Source: an uncultured Pirellula sp.
GTDB taxonomy: Bacteria > Planctomycetota > Planctomycetia > Pirellulales > Pirellulaceae
Direction of reading: 5' to 3'
NCBI GenBank assembly: GCA_903858115.1
Contig: CAIOHR010000306.1
Location: forward strand, 1-64,000
DNA: 64,000 nucleotides
A model generated the notes under the pieces. The model was not told the origin of the DNA, searched no databases, and saw only the letters and a program-made list of their open reading frames with translations. Shown piece after piece: positions 1-8,873 of this stretch. The position numbers were made by a program, and so were the translations under genes. Each line of letters opens with the position of its first letter. Within the stretch, counting starts at the first letter, position 1.

Positions 1-415
1 GAGTCGGAGAAATAGTTCCGATGATGACTTGATTCTGCTCACTTCTTATCCGTGTTTGATCCGAGCCCATCCGTGGCTAAAGATAGGATCTCGAAAACCA
101 GCCACGGATTTGCACGGATCTTCACGGATGCGAGCCAAGAAGTAAATCAGCCCTGTTCGCGGTTGGCTTACTGCTTGTTGATGCTAAAGATGCGAGATGG
201 GTGGCCGGTTTGCGTTGTGGTGAGAATTGAAGAAGCTGGAGTCGGAGAAATAGTTCCGATGATGACTTGATTCTGCTCACTTCTTATCCGTGTTTGATCC
301 GAGCCCATCCGTGGCTAGAAAAGAATCTCGAAAACCAGCCACGGATTCGCACGGAATTTCACGGATGCGGGCCAAGAAGTATTTCAGCCCTGTTTACGGT
401 GGCTTACTGCTAGGC
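1..415. repeat. Tandem direct repeat, 238-bp period, with inverted repeats
   Basis: The sequence from position 1 recurs from 239, giving one full unit and a second, slightly shorter one that stays recognisable to about 415. Each unit contains a 10-bp perfect inverted repeat, ATCCGTGGCT with AGCCACGGAT (69-78/100-109 and 307-316/337-346). The right arm is followed by two further CACGGAT-like steps, so each unit ends in a short run of ACGGA(T) hexamers spaced by three bases. A degenerate third copy of the hairpin lies near 4101-4162. No convincing gene lies within it; open frames here look incidental. From 416 to 650 I see no other recognisable feature. Confidence 0.8.
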
Positions 416-650
416 TAGCCATTTTGAAACCACCCTATTGGAATGGAGGAACGACGACCGATTCTTAGGGATGCAGAGCAACTTTTTGAGGTTTCTTTCT
501 AGAATTTTGTCGCAGAGCGGGGCGTGGACAATTCCTTGAGATTCTTTTGTTGAAGCGATTGCATCTGCCATCGACAGTGCTCTACGATGGTCCTGAGAGC
601 GAGGCGACGCCTCGCGTTGAATCAAGCACCCCGATTCGAAACGATCAACG

Positions 651-1310
651 ATGAATAGCCCGAACCCGAGAGAAGTTCGCTTCGCAACCATTCTGCGAAT
701 GTACTGGACAATCCTGGAGAGCAAAACGATGTCGAGAGTTTCGCAAAGGATTCGCTCTCGCGTGGATGTTTCTCAGATCGTGAATGATGCCGCGAAAGAA
801 TGGATGGAAGTGGTTTCTGTGATGGAAAGCGACGTCGCAAACGAACCCCTTTCGGATGATCGTTTGATAGGCTTACTGACGAGGATCGTAGAAAAGCGGA
901 CATTGGATGCGATTCGTTCAGAGAAATCGTGGAAACGAGGAGGTCAGTTGGAAGCAGTCGGCAGCGACCACCTTTTGCAATGTCAGGATCCCCATTGTTC
1001 GGACTGCTTGTCCGAAATGCAATCTGCGGAAATGCGTTCCTTGTTGGACATGCATCTAGACAGCATGCAGCAACAAGTGCTTGATCTACGATGGGATGGT
1101 CATTCAGAAACTGCGATTGCCGAACAAATGCAAATCACGTTGGCGTCAGTACAGAGAATAAGAAAAACGATCGTGTTCGTTGCGACGGCAATCATCTTGA
1201 CGAGAGACGAGAGACGAGAGAGGAGAGACGAGAGACGAGAGACGAGAGACGAAAAAATAGTTTCGGAAAATGGAAATTTTCCGGATGGAACGGACGCCAT
1301 TTACGACTAG
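651..1310 (+). CDS. ECF-like RNA polymerase sigma factor, possibly altered at both ends
   Basis: Probable sigma-70 family (ECF-like) transcription factor. Residues about 12-75 resemble sigma region 2 of planctomycete ECF factors (YW, then RSRVDVSQIVNDA, then a helix ending in LDAIRSEKSWKRGG). Residues about 140-175 resemble the region 4 helix-turn-helix (LDLRWDGHSETAIAEQM, then TLASVQRIRK). The usual N-terminal dozen or more residues are missing and an in-frame TGA lies at 618-620. An internal ATG at 729 would cut into region 2, so 651 is the better start. The C-terminus runs into a GACGAGA heptad microsatellite coding for Arg/Asp/Glu repeats, where family members usually end just after region 4. 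The gene may be degenerate. It may control the exported-protein genes just downstream, but this is only inferred from position. Confidence 0.55.
   Translation: MNSPNPREVRFATILRMYWTILESKTMSRVSQRIRSRVDVSQIVNDAAKEWMEVVSVMESDVANEPLSDDRLIGLLTRIVEKRTLDAIRSEKSWKRGGQLEAVGSDHLLQCQDPHCSDCLSEMQSAEMRSLLDMHLDSMQQQVLDLRWDGHSETAIAEQMQITLASVQRIRKTIVFVATAIILTRDERRERRDERRETRDEKIVSENGNFPDGTDAIYD
1199..1252. repeat. GACGAGA heptanucleotide microsatellite
   Basis: About seven head-to-tail copies of GACGAGA, with one GGAGAGA variant near the middle, lie inside the 3' end of the sigma-factor frame. In that frame they encode Arg/Asp/Glu-rich residues. A 7-bp unit shifts frame with every copy gained or lost, so this tract could change the C-terminus by slippage. 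Confidence 0.85.
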
Positions 1311-1401
1311 TTCTGTAGCTGCGCGAATACTATTACACAAATTTAGCGGATTCGACGTTATGATGTCCTTTTCATCAATCACTGAGGTATTCCGGGTTGC
1401 C

Positions 1402-2526
1402 ATGATTTTCATGATAAATGAAGTTGTGGTTTGTTCAATTGTTCGATGTTCGGTTGTACCGGTTGCCAAATGGCGGAGTCCGATTGCCGTCCTTTCGTTC
1501 TTTGGGATTCTTTCACAGCTCGGATATTCGCAACAAACTATATCGCAATCTGCATTGATCCGACGAGAAGCGACTGGCAGCCTTGGTGCAAAATTCCAAC
1601 TGGGGGCATTGCCGAACAAGCAAAAATTCAAGCTTCAACTCGAGTTGGTCAACGACTCAGACGTCGATTTTGACCTGCAAAAAATGCAAACTTCTTGTAG
1701 TTGCATTAAGGCAGTGTTGCGAGAAAACAGCATTAAGAAAAATGACGTTGGTCATCTCGACGTGGAATTGACGACAGAAAGTTCTAACGTCGCTAAGCAA
1801 GCAAATAATTTGTACGCGATTCACCTAATGTACGCTACGGATCAAGGCATTAGTGTTTGGATTGAATATTCGCTTTCGGGTGTTGTCTCTTTTCGGGGGG
1901 CAGGATCGTATTTAACAAAAGTGCCAACCAATTCGAAAGAACATTTATTCGAAGTTCCGATTCTCGTTACTGAGCCTGTCAAATTGAACAACGTTTCCGT
2001 TCATGGTGGGCCGTTATTTAAAGATCTAAAGACTCGCTGTTTCGAGAGGAATGGGCAGCAATTCGTGGAATGTAGGGTGTCTGTTTCGCAGGGGCTAGAT
2101 GCAAGTATCGTCGAAATCTTGACCATTGAGGACAAAGAATCGAAAAGCAGTTCTCGACTGCCGGTGATTGTGGAAGTGATTCCGCAGATATCGATCGCTC
2201 CGAATGTCATTTCATTTGTGTTGTCGGATGGAGACAAAGAATACAAGAGTAGGGCAATCGTCCGACTCAATGAGAGCGTGCTGGCGTTCGATGAACAACA
2301 AGTCGAGTTTTCACCGCGGATTGAGGCGAGCTGCAAGGATGGATCTGTGAAGATAAATCAGCAGGCTCGTATGGGGCCAGGCATTTATCGAATTGAACTA
2401 ACTTTCACCGCCAAATCCGAAAAGAAAGATGCGGTATTGCCATTACCTCAGTCACTGACGCTAAAGATTGAAACGCCGCTAAAATCGACAACGCGCGAAC
2501 TTGGCGTTCGGTTCGCAAAAAAATAG
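1402..2526 (+). CDS. Exported DUF1573-like protein
   Basis: Probable exported protein of unknown function. The frame is open from 1270, but the first convincing N-terminus is near 1402 (ATG) and leads to a hydrophobic segment ending in a plausible signal-peptidase site after LGYSQQ. ATG 1360 is an alternative. The following 90 residues resemble DUF1573, an immunoglobulin-like domain common in Planctomycetota and Bacteroidetes: an LELVNDSDVDFDL strand and then a Cys-Ser-Cys motif (TSCSCIKA) where the family usually has its CGC-like signature. The remainder is beta-rich and looks like further immunoglobulin-like domains. It starts just after the sigma-factor gene and is followed on the same strand by two more exported proteins, suggesting an operon. 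The family has no established biochemical role. Confidence 0.6.
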   Translation: MIFMINEVVVCSIVRCSVVPVAKWRSPIAVLSFFGILSQLGYSQQTISQSALIRREATGSLGAKFQLGALPNKQKFKLQLELVNDSDVDFDLQKMQTSCSCIKAVLRENSIKKNDVGHLDVELTTESSNVAKQANNLYAIHLMYATDQGISVWIEYSLSGVVSFRGAGSYLTKVPTNSKEHLFEVPILVTEPVKLNNVSVHGGPLFKDLKTRCFERNGQQFVECRVSVSQGLDASIVEILTIEDKESKSSSRLPVIVEVIPQISIAPNVISFVLSDGDKEYKSRAIVRLNESVLAFDEQQVEFSPRIEASCKDGSVKINQQARMGPGIYRIELTFTAKSEKKDAVLPLPQSLTLKIETPLKSTTRELGVRFAKK

Positions 2527-2556
2527 TTTTTCATTACCTGTTTGGAGAAAAAAGAA

Positions 2557-2988
2557 ATGTCGCACATCAAATTTGGTACTTCTGTCGTTTTGTTTCTGTT
2601 GCTTTTCTGTCGCGCTGAGGCACAAATCGTTTGTCAGGTGATCGAGTCATTGAACTGTCCTGAAACCGAACAAAAATATTGCTTCGAGTCTTCCTGCTTT
2701 TTTCTCGATTTATGGCAATGCCCATCGGCTGCGAAAGAAATCGCACCGACGAATACTTTTGTCGATGGTTTCCGGACGGCGGGACAAGGTGAGATGGGTA
2801 CCACTTCTATCACGTACGTGACCAATGTATATTGCCAGCTGCAACGAGCGTGCAACGGCTGCTCGGATTGGTATTTCAACTATTTTAATGAGCCGACCGC
2901 TGATTGTTTATCAGGAAGCGGGTCCTGGACTGTAGTTGGGCCTGCCTACTGGATACTGCAAGGAAACGGCGGTTGTACGGGTACTTAG
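2557..2988 (+). CDS. Small secreted cysteine-rich protein
   Basis: Unrecognised 143-residue protein. The ATG at 2557 is chosen because GGAGAAAA lies just upstream and because it begins a clean signal peptide (SVVLFLLLFCRAEA, then Q). The mature part of about 120 residues has ten cysteines and is rich in Trp, Tyr, Gly and Thr, which suggests a small disulfide-stabilised extracytoplasmic domain. It lies 30 bp after the DUF1573-like gene and about 66 bp before the next secreted protein, so co-expression is likely. No catalytic motif is visible. It could be a surface or matrix protein, but nothing in the sequence fixes a function. Confidence 0.6.
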   Translation: MSHIKFGTSVVLFLLLFCRAEAQIVCQVIESLNCPETEQKYCFESSCFFLDLWQCPSAAKEIAPTNTFVDGFRTAGQGEMGTTSITYVTNVYCQLQRACNGCSDWYFNYFNEPTADCLSGSGSWTVVGPAYWILQGNGGCTGT

Positions 2989-3054
2989 TCGATTTGAGAA
3001 CTATTTTTACTATTGGATTGTTCACGGATAAGTACTGTTGTGAGTGTAAATAAA

Positions 3055-4044
3055 ATGCTTTTACGGCTTGTGACTATTGCCCTTGCATTACGTGCCAATG
3101 TTGTGTTTGCACAGGTCGATCAAGATATTTCCGAGGCGTCGTCATGCATCTATGCGATGCATCTCAATAATAGTTGCATTCGCAAGATGGATGTTCTCTT
3201 TCGCAAAGAGTGCTTTCATCGATTGCGTGATAACGAAGGTCAAGAGGAATCAAGCTTCTCGAGGCTAATTCTAGATCTTGATTCAAAAAAGTTCTTGCAT
3301 CTGCATCGTGCGGAACGTACGACTGTCGACGAGAAGGGTGAGAAAAAGAAAGAGGCGTGGTATATCGCTGCGAAATACAATCACGGTAAACTCGACTTGA
3401 GCACCCCAATAATGCACGGACGTCCGATCGCCAGGAATTTTGGCGACGCATGCATATCCGCAGAGCTAATTGATATGCGATTTGCGGGGCTAACAGGGTT
3501 TCCGGTTCGGTTTGGCGCGCGGGGATTTGATTTTGAAAAACGACTGGCGACCATCAATGTCGCCGATAATTCTAGAATTCCGTACCGTATTGAAAATAGG
3601 ATGCCGACCTCGCTTCGAATTGTACAACGAGCAGCGATACCATCTAGCCAAAATGCTTTTGCTCAAATGATTTGGTTTGTTGATATTGAGAAAACAATGC
3701 CATTTGAATTTGTAAGCTCCACAAGCACGCAATCAGATGGGCAAGCAGTCGCCAATCGCAATACTTCGGCGCAATATTCGTGGAAAGAACTATCGGAATG
3801 TTTCGTTCCTCGATCCATCGATCAGGTAGCGACGGGAACGCACAAGAAAACGAGTGAAGACGGGAAAGATCAGTCTTACCCCTACCCTCGCGACGAGATC
3901 TTTGATTTTCATTGGTTCTCTCTAAACGAGACAATATCGGATTCCCTTATTGACGGATTAGATATCAGTTCATTTGAGAAGTGGATGCCACTAACCGATC
4001 CTAAGTTAAGTCATGCGACTGACTTGGAAGAACGTGAAAAATAG
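3055..4044 (+). CDS. Secreted protein of unknown function
   Basis: About 330 residues with an N-terminal signal peptide (MLLRLVTIALALRANVVFA, then Q). A GTG at 3040 is an alternative start. I recognise no family with certainty. Its layout (signal peptide, beta-rich middle, then an aromatic strand followed by VPRSI near residue 240) parallels the frameshifted gene at 60140-61137, which has TEWRKIGDHWVPQRI at the equivalent place. The two may belong to one planctomycete-type exported family. It is the last gene of the run starting with the sigma factor; downstream lies a non-coding repeat region. No metal-binding or catalytic motif was found. Confidence 0.6.
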   Translation: MLLRLVTIALALRANVVFAQVDQDISEASSCIYAMHLNNSCIRKMDVLFRKECFHRLRDNEGQEESSFSRLILDLDSKKFLHLHRAERTTVDEKGEKKKEAWYIAAKYNHGKLDLSTPIMHGRPIARNFGDACISAELIDMRFAGLTGFPVRFGARGFDFEKRLATINVADNSRIPYRIENRMPTSLRIVQRAAIPSSQNAFAQMIWFVDIEKTMPFEFVSSTSTQSDGQAVANRNTSAQYSWKELSECFVPRSIDQVATGTHKKTSEDGKDQSYPYPRDEIFDFHWFSLNETISDSLIDGLDISSFEKWMPLTDPKLSHATDLEEREK

Positions 4045-4100
4045 AAATGAGCGAGATTAAGCATGCAATGGGTGGCACCGGATAGGATTTCCTCTTTCTT

Positions 4101-4162
4101 TTCCGTGTTTGATCTGTGCAGATCCGTGGCTATAAGGTGGGGCCTCAAATCGGCCACGCATA
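4101..4162. repeat. Degenerate copy of the CCGTGGCT hairpin repeat
   Basis: Contains ATCCGTGGCTA at 4122-4132 and an imperfect complementary arm GGCCACGCAT near 4152, preceded by TCCGTGTTTGATC. This is the same arrangement as the tandem repeat at 1-415, but decayed. Confidence 0.55.
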
Positions 4163-4188
4163 CCCACCATCCATAAAGTACCTCGGGT

Positions 4189-4842
4189 AGTTGGCCGAAA
4201 AGAACGGAAGGATACGAAAAGCCTGGAGCCGATGCATTTGTATTGCGGTTCTCTTTTCGTCTTTTGTCGTTTCTTTCGGCAATTCCCTCGTTCTGTGAAA
4301 CCTGTAGATACGGCGTCAGCAGTGCTTTCTTGATTGATAGTTGGGTGGAACCGTATTGGGGTACGTTCGTCTTATACGAATTTCTCACAAAGGCACCAAG
4401 GCACCAAGGCACGGAGGTACCTCTTGGGGGATCTCTGTGTCTTTGTGCCTCCGTGAGAAACTAATTGGCAACCCCACGCGTTCTATTTTCGGCACGATCG
4501 ATCGCCAAAACCATCAGCAACAGTTGGCCGAAAAAAGCGGAAGAATGCGAAAAAACACCGAGGCGATGTATTGTATTGCGATCCTCTTTTCGTCTTTTTT
4601 CGTTTCTTTCGGCAATTCCCGAGTTCTGAGAAAACCTGTGGATAAGGCGTCAGCAGATTTTTTCTTTATTGACAGGTGGGTGGAACCGTATCGGGCTGCG
4701 TGCGTCTTTTAAGAATTGCTCACAAAGGCACCAGGGCACTGAGGTGCATCCTGGGGATCTCAGTGCCTTAGTGCCTCCGTGAGAAACTAATTGGCATACC
4801 CCACGCGTTCTATTTTCGGCGCGATCGATTGCCAAAACCATC
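4189..4842. repeat. 333-bp direct tandem duplication built of imperfect hairpins
   Basis: Unit 1 spans about 4189-4521 and unit 2 about 4522-4842. Both start AGTTGGCCGAAAA and end near GCCAAAACCATC. Each unit has two imperfect inverted repeats. The first pairs GCCGAAA..CGAAAAG with CTTTTCGTC..TTTCGGC. The second pairs CTCAC plus a run of GGCAC steps with GTGCCTCCGTGAG. The copies differ by scattered substitutions and small indels, and open frames across them are not conserved between the copies, so the region looks non-coding. Unit 2 ends three bases before the stop codon of the converging kinase-like gene. Confidence 0.8.
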
Positions 4843-4845
4843 TAC

Positions 4846-7800
4846 TTAGTTGCCAAACTCTTTTGGTAATGTGACCTTGTTATCTGTGGCCCAGGTGCGA
4901 GTGGTTAGTTCGATCTTCTTGCCACCAGCATTCTCTGGATCATCGAGTACGACCCATACTACCTTTTGATCTTTCTCGGTCGGTGATTGCACGGTGGTCA
5001 CTGGATTCGCGCGGCGAACTAAGTCGGTCAACACCGTGCGCAACGGGACTCCCTTTTGCAAGAAATTGCGGACTTGCTGGTTCTGCGTAATCCCCTCCTT
5101 TTGAAAGGCTGTGCCATTGATCGACATGCGCAGCGAGGATTGACTTTTCAATACGCTATCGTTGAACTCGGTGGCAATCGCAGCCAGTCCCATTTCTAAC
5201 GACTCTTGCTCAAACGCAATGTTCATCGGTGAGTCAAGCATCTGATCCACGGTCTTCATCGCGGCGGTTGTCGATGGATTCGATGGCAAGGTTGATGCGA
5301 CACTGGTCATCGGATTTTGCAGACTCATCCATGATCCGACCACTAAGTTCGGAAGCGAGTCGCTCGGCAGATAGACGTTCGCTACGATCTGTCCATCTTC
5401 GATTCCAAAACGAGAGTTCTTCGCAACACTTCGGACCATCTGCGGAAATCGAGCGGCAATCGCTCGCCAGTACGTCGGTGCTGGTGAATTCACGAACGAC
5501 GCTTCGAGTTTGTTTGGTAGCTGCTCCAGCGACTCTCGCAGTTCGCTGGAACGTTTTCCCGCATTCTTGGGGTCGCTAAGCACCAAACGCAATTCAGAAT
5601 ACAGCTTGGGCTGAAACGAGGATGAGAGACTGACTCCCTGAACTTCGTCGTTCAATATCGTGCGCAACACAATTGCAGAGAGCGGGGCTGAGGTCCATAG
5701 TTCTCGTGCATCGCCAAGTAGAAAACTGGGAGCCGCTATCAGTGTAAAGTCCGATCGACTATCGGTATTCTGGAGAAGTGAGTCCAATTGCCTTCGCAAA
5801 GGGACTGCTCCTCCGAGTGTATCTGCCATCGAGTCGAGTTGTTGCACAGGACCGATCGTGAGCCTTCGCGTCTTGAGCTTGGTATCTTTGGTGAGATTGT
5901 CAAAGACAACGCCCAGTTTGCCATCGGACCACATTTGTCGATCCGTTCCAATCCCTTTCGGCGCATAACCCGCAAGTGTTGGCAATAGAGACTCAATCGT
6001 CTCGGCCTCTTTCAATCCGAATCGAAACACGGCTTCAGGAACACCTGGTGTTTTGCTCGGGAAGAGAGCGATGGCAACGTCACTGATCCGATCGTCCGAC
6101 GCGAAAGGGATCGATCCCGCAAACGTTTTCCATGAAGGCAAACTTTCTGTGAGCCAGGATTGAACTTTCGCAAGGTTCTCTTTGCCGGTCCAACTCGACC
6201 GGGAAAGGAAGACGATGGCTTCCGCACCCGGTGGAAGCAATTCCACGGAAAGTGCGTTCCCTGCAAATGGAGGTGCCCACAATGTTTGTCCGTCGTCTCC
6301 TCCGATCGCGAAAAACTCAGCCACAGGATCGGTTGTCACAGAGGACTTTTGGTCACCGGAATTCGAAGAGGAACTCTTCGATTTATCGGTGGATGGATCT
6401 CTCTCGACATATTCAATTTGAGGTTCTTTTTTTGCAACCGCCGTACTGCCGCTACCGTTGAGCAAGATAGCCAATAGGCCGCCGAAAACTACAGTGGAAC
6501 CGATTGCGATGCTTGGCAAAAGCCAGACTGGTTTCTTCTTTTTTTTCTTCTTGCCGGTTCGGGCGGCCGGTGATTTCGTTGTCGCCGCTTTTTGAGGTGC
6601 TGCTTTGGGCCGGGCCTGTGGTATCGCAGTTTGCTCGATCGGCTTAGCAGGCTGCGTTAGCTCTTGAAGTGGTTGCTGAGCTGGAATGTTGGGTTGTTTA
6701 GGAGTTGTCGGTTTTGGCGCATCCTTTGGGGCGGCGGTCGCTGCCGGTTGGTTGGTCGTGGCCAACGGTTTTGCTGCAGGTATGGCAGGTGCTGCGGGTT
6801 TCTTTGGTTCTGAAGGTTTCGCTGTTGGAGCCACCAACAGTTCTTGATCGACTCGCGCGGGGCGTCCCCCTTCCAGTGATTCGATCGCTTTCGCGAGTTG
6901 GCTTGCATCGCGAAACCGACTGCTCGGATTCTTGGCGACCAAATAACGGATACAACGGGCGATCGGCTCGGGGCAGTTGGCTGGAAGCTCGATGGGGATT
7001 TGTTGGTGAGTTTTCTTCCAACCACTGACGTCCAATCGATCGCTATTCGGCCACGGGATGCGACCGAGCAATGCATGAGCCCAAACCACGCCGAGTGCAT
7101 ACAGATCGGTCTGTTGGCTGGGTTCCGTACCTGGCAAAGTAAACTCGGGTGCCGCTGCAGCATGGCGCAATATCTCTGGAATGGAGATAACACTATTCCA
7201 CGAAGCCGAATACGGAGACTGAGGAGGCAGGATCGGATCGCGACGCAATCGGAAACGTTGATCATTGCATTTCCAAATGGACTCTGGTGTGATCGCTCCA
7301 TGAATCAAGTCTTGATCGTGCAATCCAGCAATCGCACTTACCATATCTCGCATCATTCGAACCGAGGACTCGACCGAAAGTGGTCCCTGAGTCAACGATT
7401 GCGCTAACGACTGTCCCTGCATCGCTTCGCAAAAGCATGCAAGATATCCAGGTTCCGCAAGTACGGATTCCCAACGGTCTAAGGCCGGCCCCTCGATTCG
7501 TGAATGTTGCCTTGCCAAATCCACAGAAGGAGGCCAAGTCTTAAAGGTCGGTCGTTGAAGATCCTCTCGTGTCCATTGGATGCACCAATGCGCGGTACCA
7601 CGATGAATATCCGTCGCTTGAACCCAATTCGGCCCGAGCAGATCGGAAAGGGTATCGACGATTCGATACGGTCCAAGCGCAAGCGGCCGAGGGGTAGGTT
7701 CGAGAAGGGAGTTGAGTTGGAAGGTTGTCAGTTTAGCTGTGCGGATGAGATCGGTGGCCAACTGCATCGCATCATCGCGAGAACCTTTGTCATTCGGCGT

Positions 7801-7893
7801 CGTCAGTTCTTTTGCCCAAGTGCGGCATGTGTCCTGACTCGCCAAGCCTGATCGATGGATCCGTTCCCACAGTTCTTTCGAAGTCAAATCCAC
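4846..7893 (-). CDS. Membrane-anchored serine/threonine protein kinase-like protein (probable pseudokinase)
   Basis: A 1015-residue protein. Residues about 70-343 follow the order of a Hanks-type kinase, including a C-lobe with APEF (248-251) and DLYALGVVWAHALLGRIPW. The catalytic loop that should read HRDxKxxN is HGAITPESI (198-206), with no Asp, and no DFG motif is recognisable afterwards. The nucleotide loop is also poor. It is therefore probably catalytically dead. Residues 344-447 are a Pro/Ala/Lys/Gln-rich linker, followed by a poly-Lys stretch and one membrane helix (about 456-478). The roughly 540 residues after it should lie outside the cytoplasm and have no family I recognise. It may be a receptor or scaffold. 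It is transcribed with, and 17 bp downstream of, the deoxyhypusine-synthase-like gene. Confidence 0.75.
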   Translation of the reverse strand: MDLTSKELWERIHRSGLASQDTCRTWAKELTTPNDKGSRDDAMQLATDLIRTAKLTTFQLNSLLEPTPRPLALGPYRIVDTLSDLLGPNWVQATDIHRGTAHWCIQWTREDLQRPTFKTWPPSVDLARQHSRIEGPALDRWESVLAEPGYLACFCEAMQGQSLAQSLTQGPLSVESSVRMMRDMVSAIAGLHDQDLIHGAITPESIWKCNDQRFRLRRDPILPPQSPYSASWNSVISIPEILRHAAAAPEFTLPGTEPSQQTDLYALGVVWAHALLGRIPWPNSDRLDVSGWKKTHQQIPIELPANCPEPIARCIRYLVAKNPSSRFRDASQLAKAIESLEGGRPARVDQELLVAPTAKPSEPKKPAAPAIPAAKPLATTNQPAATAAPKDAPKPTTPKQPNIPAQQPLQELTQPAKPIEQTAIPQARPKAAPQKAATTKSPAARTGKKKKKKKPVWLLPSIAIGSTVVFGGLLAILLNGSGSTAVAKKEPQIEYVERDPSTDKSKSSSSNSGDQKSSVTTDPVAEFFAIGGDDGQTLWAPPFAGNALSVELLPPGAEAIVFLSRSSWTGKENLAKVQSWLTESLPSWKTFAGSIPFASDDRISDVAIALFPSKTPGVPEAVFRFGLKEAETIESLLPTLAGYAPKGIGTDRQMWSDGKLGVVFDNLTKDTKLKTRRLTIGPVQQLDSMADTLGGAVPLRRQLDSLLQNTDSRSDFTLIAAPSFLLGDARELWTSAPLSAIVLRTILNDEVQGVSLSSSFQPKLYSELRLVLSDPKNAGKRSSELRESLEQLPNKLEASFVNSPAPTYWRAIAARFPQMVRSVAKNSRFGIEDGQIVANVYLPSDSLPNLVVGSWMSLQNPMTSVASTLPSNPSTTAAMKTVDQMLDSPMNIAFEQESLEMGLAAIATEFNDSVLKSQSSLRMSINGTAFQKEGITQNQQVRNFLQKGVPLRTVLTDLVRRANPVTTVQSPTEKDQKVVWVVLDDPENAGGKKIELTTRTWATDNKVTLPKEFGN

Positions 7894-7910
7894 CGTGTTA
7901 CCCTACCGAT

Positions 7911-8873
7911 TCAGTGGCCGAGCACGTATGCAAAAATCAATGGCGCGACAATACAAGCGTCACTATGGATCATGTACTTTGGCGCGGTCGCCGTCAATTT
8001 ATTCCAAGTGATTTTTTCGTTAGGGACAGCCCCGGAGTAGCCACCGTAGCTTGTTTCTGCATCGCTGATTTGGCAGAAGTAAGACCAACGCGAAATCTCT
8101 TCTTCTAAGTCTTGGATGATGAGAGGTACAGCGCAGATAGCAAAGTCGCCGGCGATACCACCACCGATTTGAAAGAAACCGATCGGACGATCCTTGCTCA
8201 GGCGTTTGTACCATTCCACGAGGAATTGCATTTGAGCCGTGCCACTTTTGAGTGCATGATGGGATTTGACGGTGCCATCCATCACGCGAGCGGTAAACAT
8301 ATTGCCGAGCGTGCTATCTTCGATGCCTCGGGAAAACACGGGTATTCCAGCTTCCTTGGCTGCGATCATCCAAGAATGTTCGACAGGAATTTGGTAATGT
8401 TGTTTGAGGTCCGGTTCGTCGAGGATCTTGAACATATACTCGAACGGAAAATAGCTCTCTCCTTTGTCGGCTGCCTCTTTCCAATACTTGACGAGCCTGG
8501 ATTGCATATGCATCATCACCGATTCCGGGATACACGTATCCGTAACACGGTTGTAGCCGGACTCCAGTAAATCGACTTCGTCCTGAACGCTCAGAGCACG
8601 CCAGTTCTCGATCACTTTGTATTCGTTGTGAGCGAAAAGGTTGAAGAGATCCTCTTCCAAATTGGCTGCTGTGCACGAGATGGCATGGACTTTTCCTTCG
8701 CGGATCATCTCGGCGAGCGACACACCAAGCTCCGCTGTACTCATCGCTCCAGCGAGCGAAACCATCATGGCACCGCCGTTGTCCATGAACTTGCGATAGC
8801 CCTTGGCAGCCGCGAGGGTCTCGCGTGCATTGAAGTGGCGATAGTGCTTTTCCATGAACGCGGAAATGCTCAT
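7911..8873 (-). CDS. Deoxyhypusine synthase family protein
   Basis: A 320-residue member of the deoxyhypusine synthase (DHS) family. In eukaryotes DHS moves the butylamine group of spermidine to eIF5A; bacteria lack eIF5A, and bacterial homologues are usually linked to polyamine metabolism (homospermidine-type chemistry). Visible motifs are the Rossmann-like FFQIGGGIAGDF, the acidic/Gly loop SYGGYSGAVPNE, and TWNKLT, whose Lys (about 292) matches the catalytic lysine of DHS, followed by DACIVAPLIFAYVLG. Length and ends look complete. It lies between the pseudokinase and dnaN on the same strand. The likely substrate is a polyamine, but the exact reaction cannot be read from the sequence. Confidence 0.85.
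   Translation of the reverse strand: MSISAFMEKHYRHFNARETLAAAKGYRKFMDNGGAMMVSLAGAMSTAELGVSLAEMIREGKVHAISCTAANLEEDLFNLFAHNEYKVIENWRALSVQDEVDLLESGYNRVTDTCIPESVMMHMQSRLVKYWKEAADKGESYFPFEYMFKILDEPDLKQHYQIPVEHSWMIAAKEAGIPVFSRGIEDSTLGNMFTARVMDGTVKSHHALKSGTAQMQFLVEWYKRLSKDRPIGFFQIGGGIAGDFAICAVPLIIQDLEEEISRWSYFCQISDAETSYGGYSGAVPNEKITWNKLTATAPKYMIHSDACIVAPLIFAYVLGH

Noticed and set aside
410..724. Minus-strand frame upstream of the sigma factor
   Set aside because: It overlaps the 5' end of the sigma gene, has no recognisable motif, and could be an accidental frame.
1199..1252. Heptad repeat as a CRISPR or origin
   Set aside because: It is a simple 7-bp microsatellite without spacers, DnaA boxes or AT-rich unwinding region.
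4243..4712. Overlapping open frames inside the 333-bp tandem repeat
   Set aside because: Frames differ between the two copies and no ribosome-binding site or domain is seen; the region looks like non-coding structured repeat.
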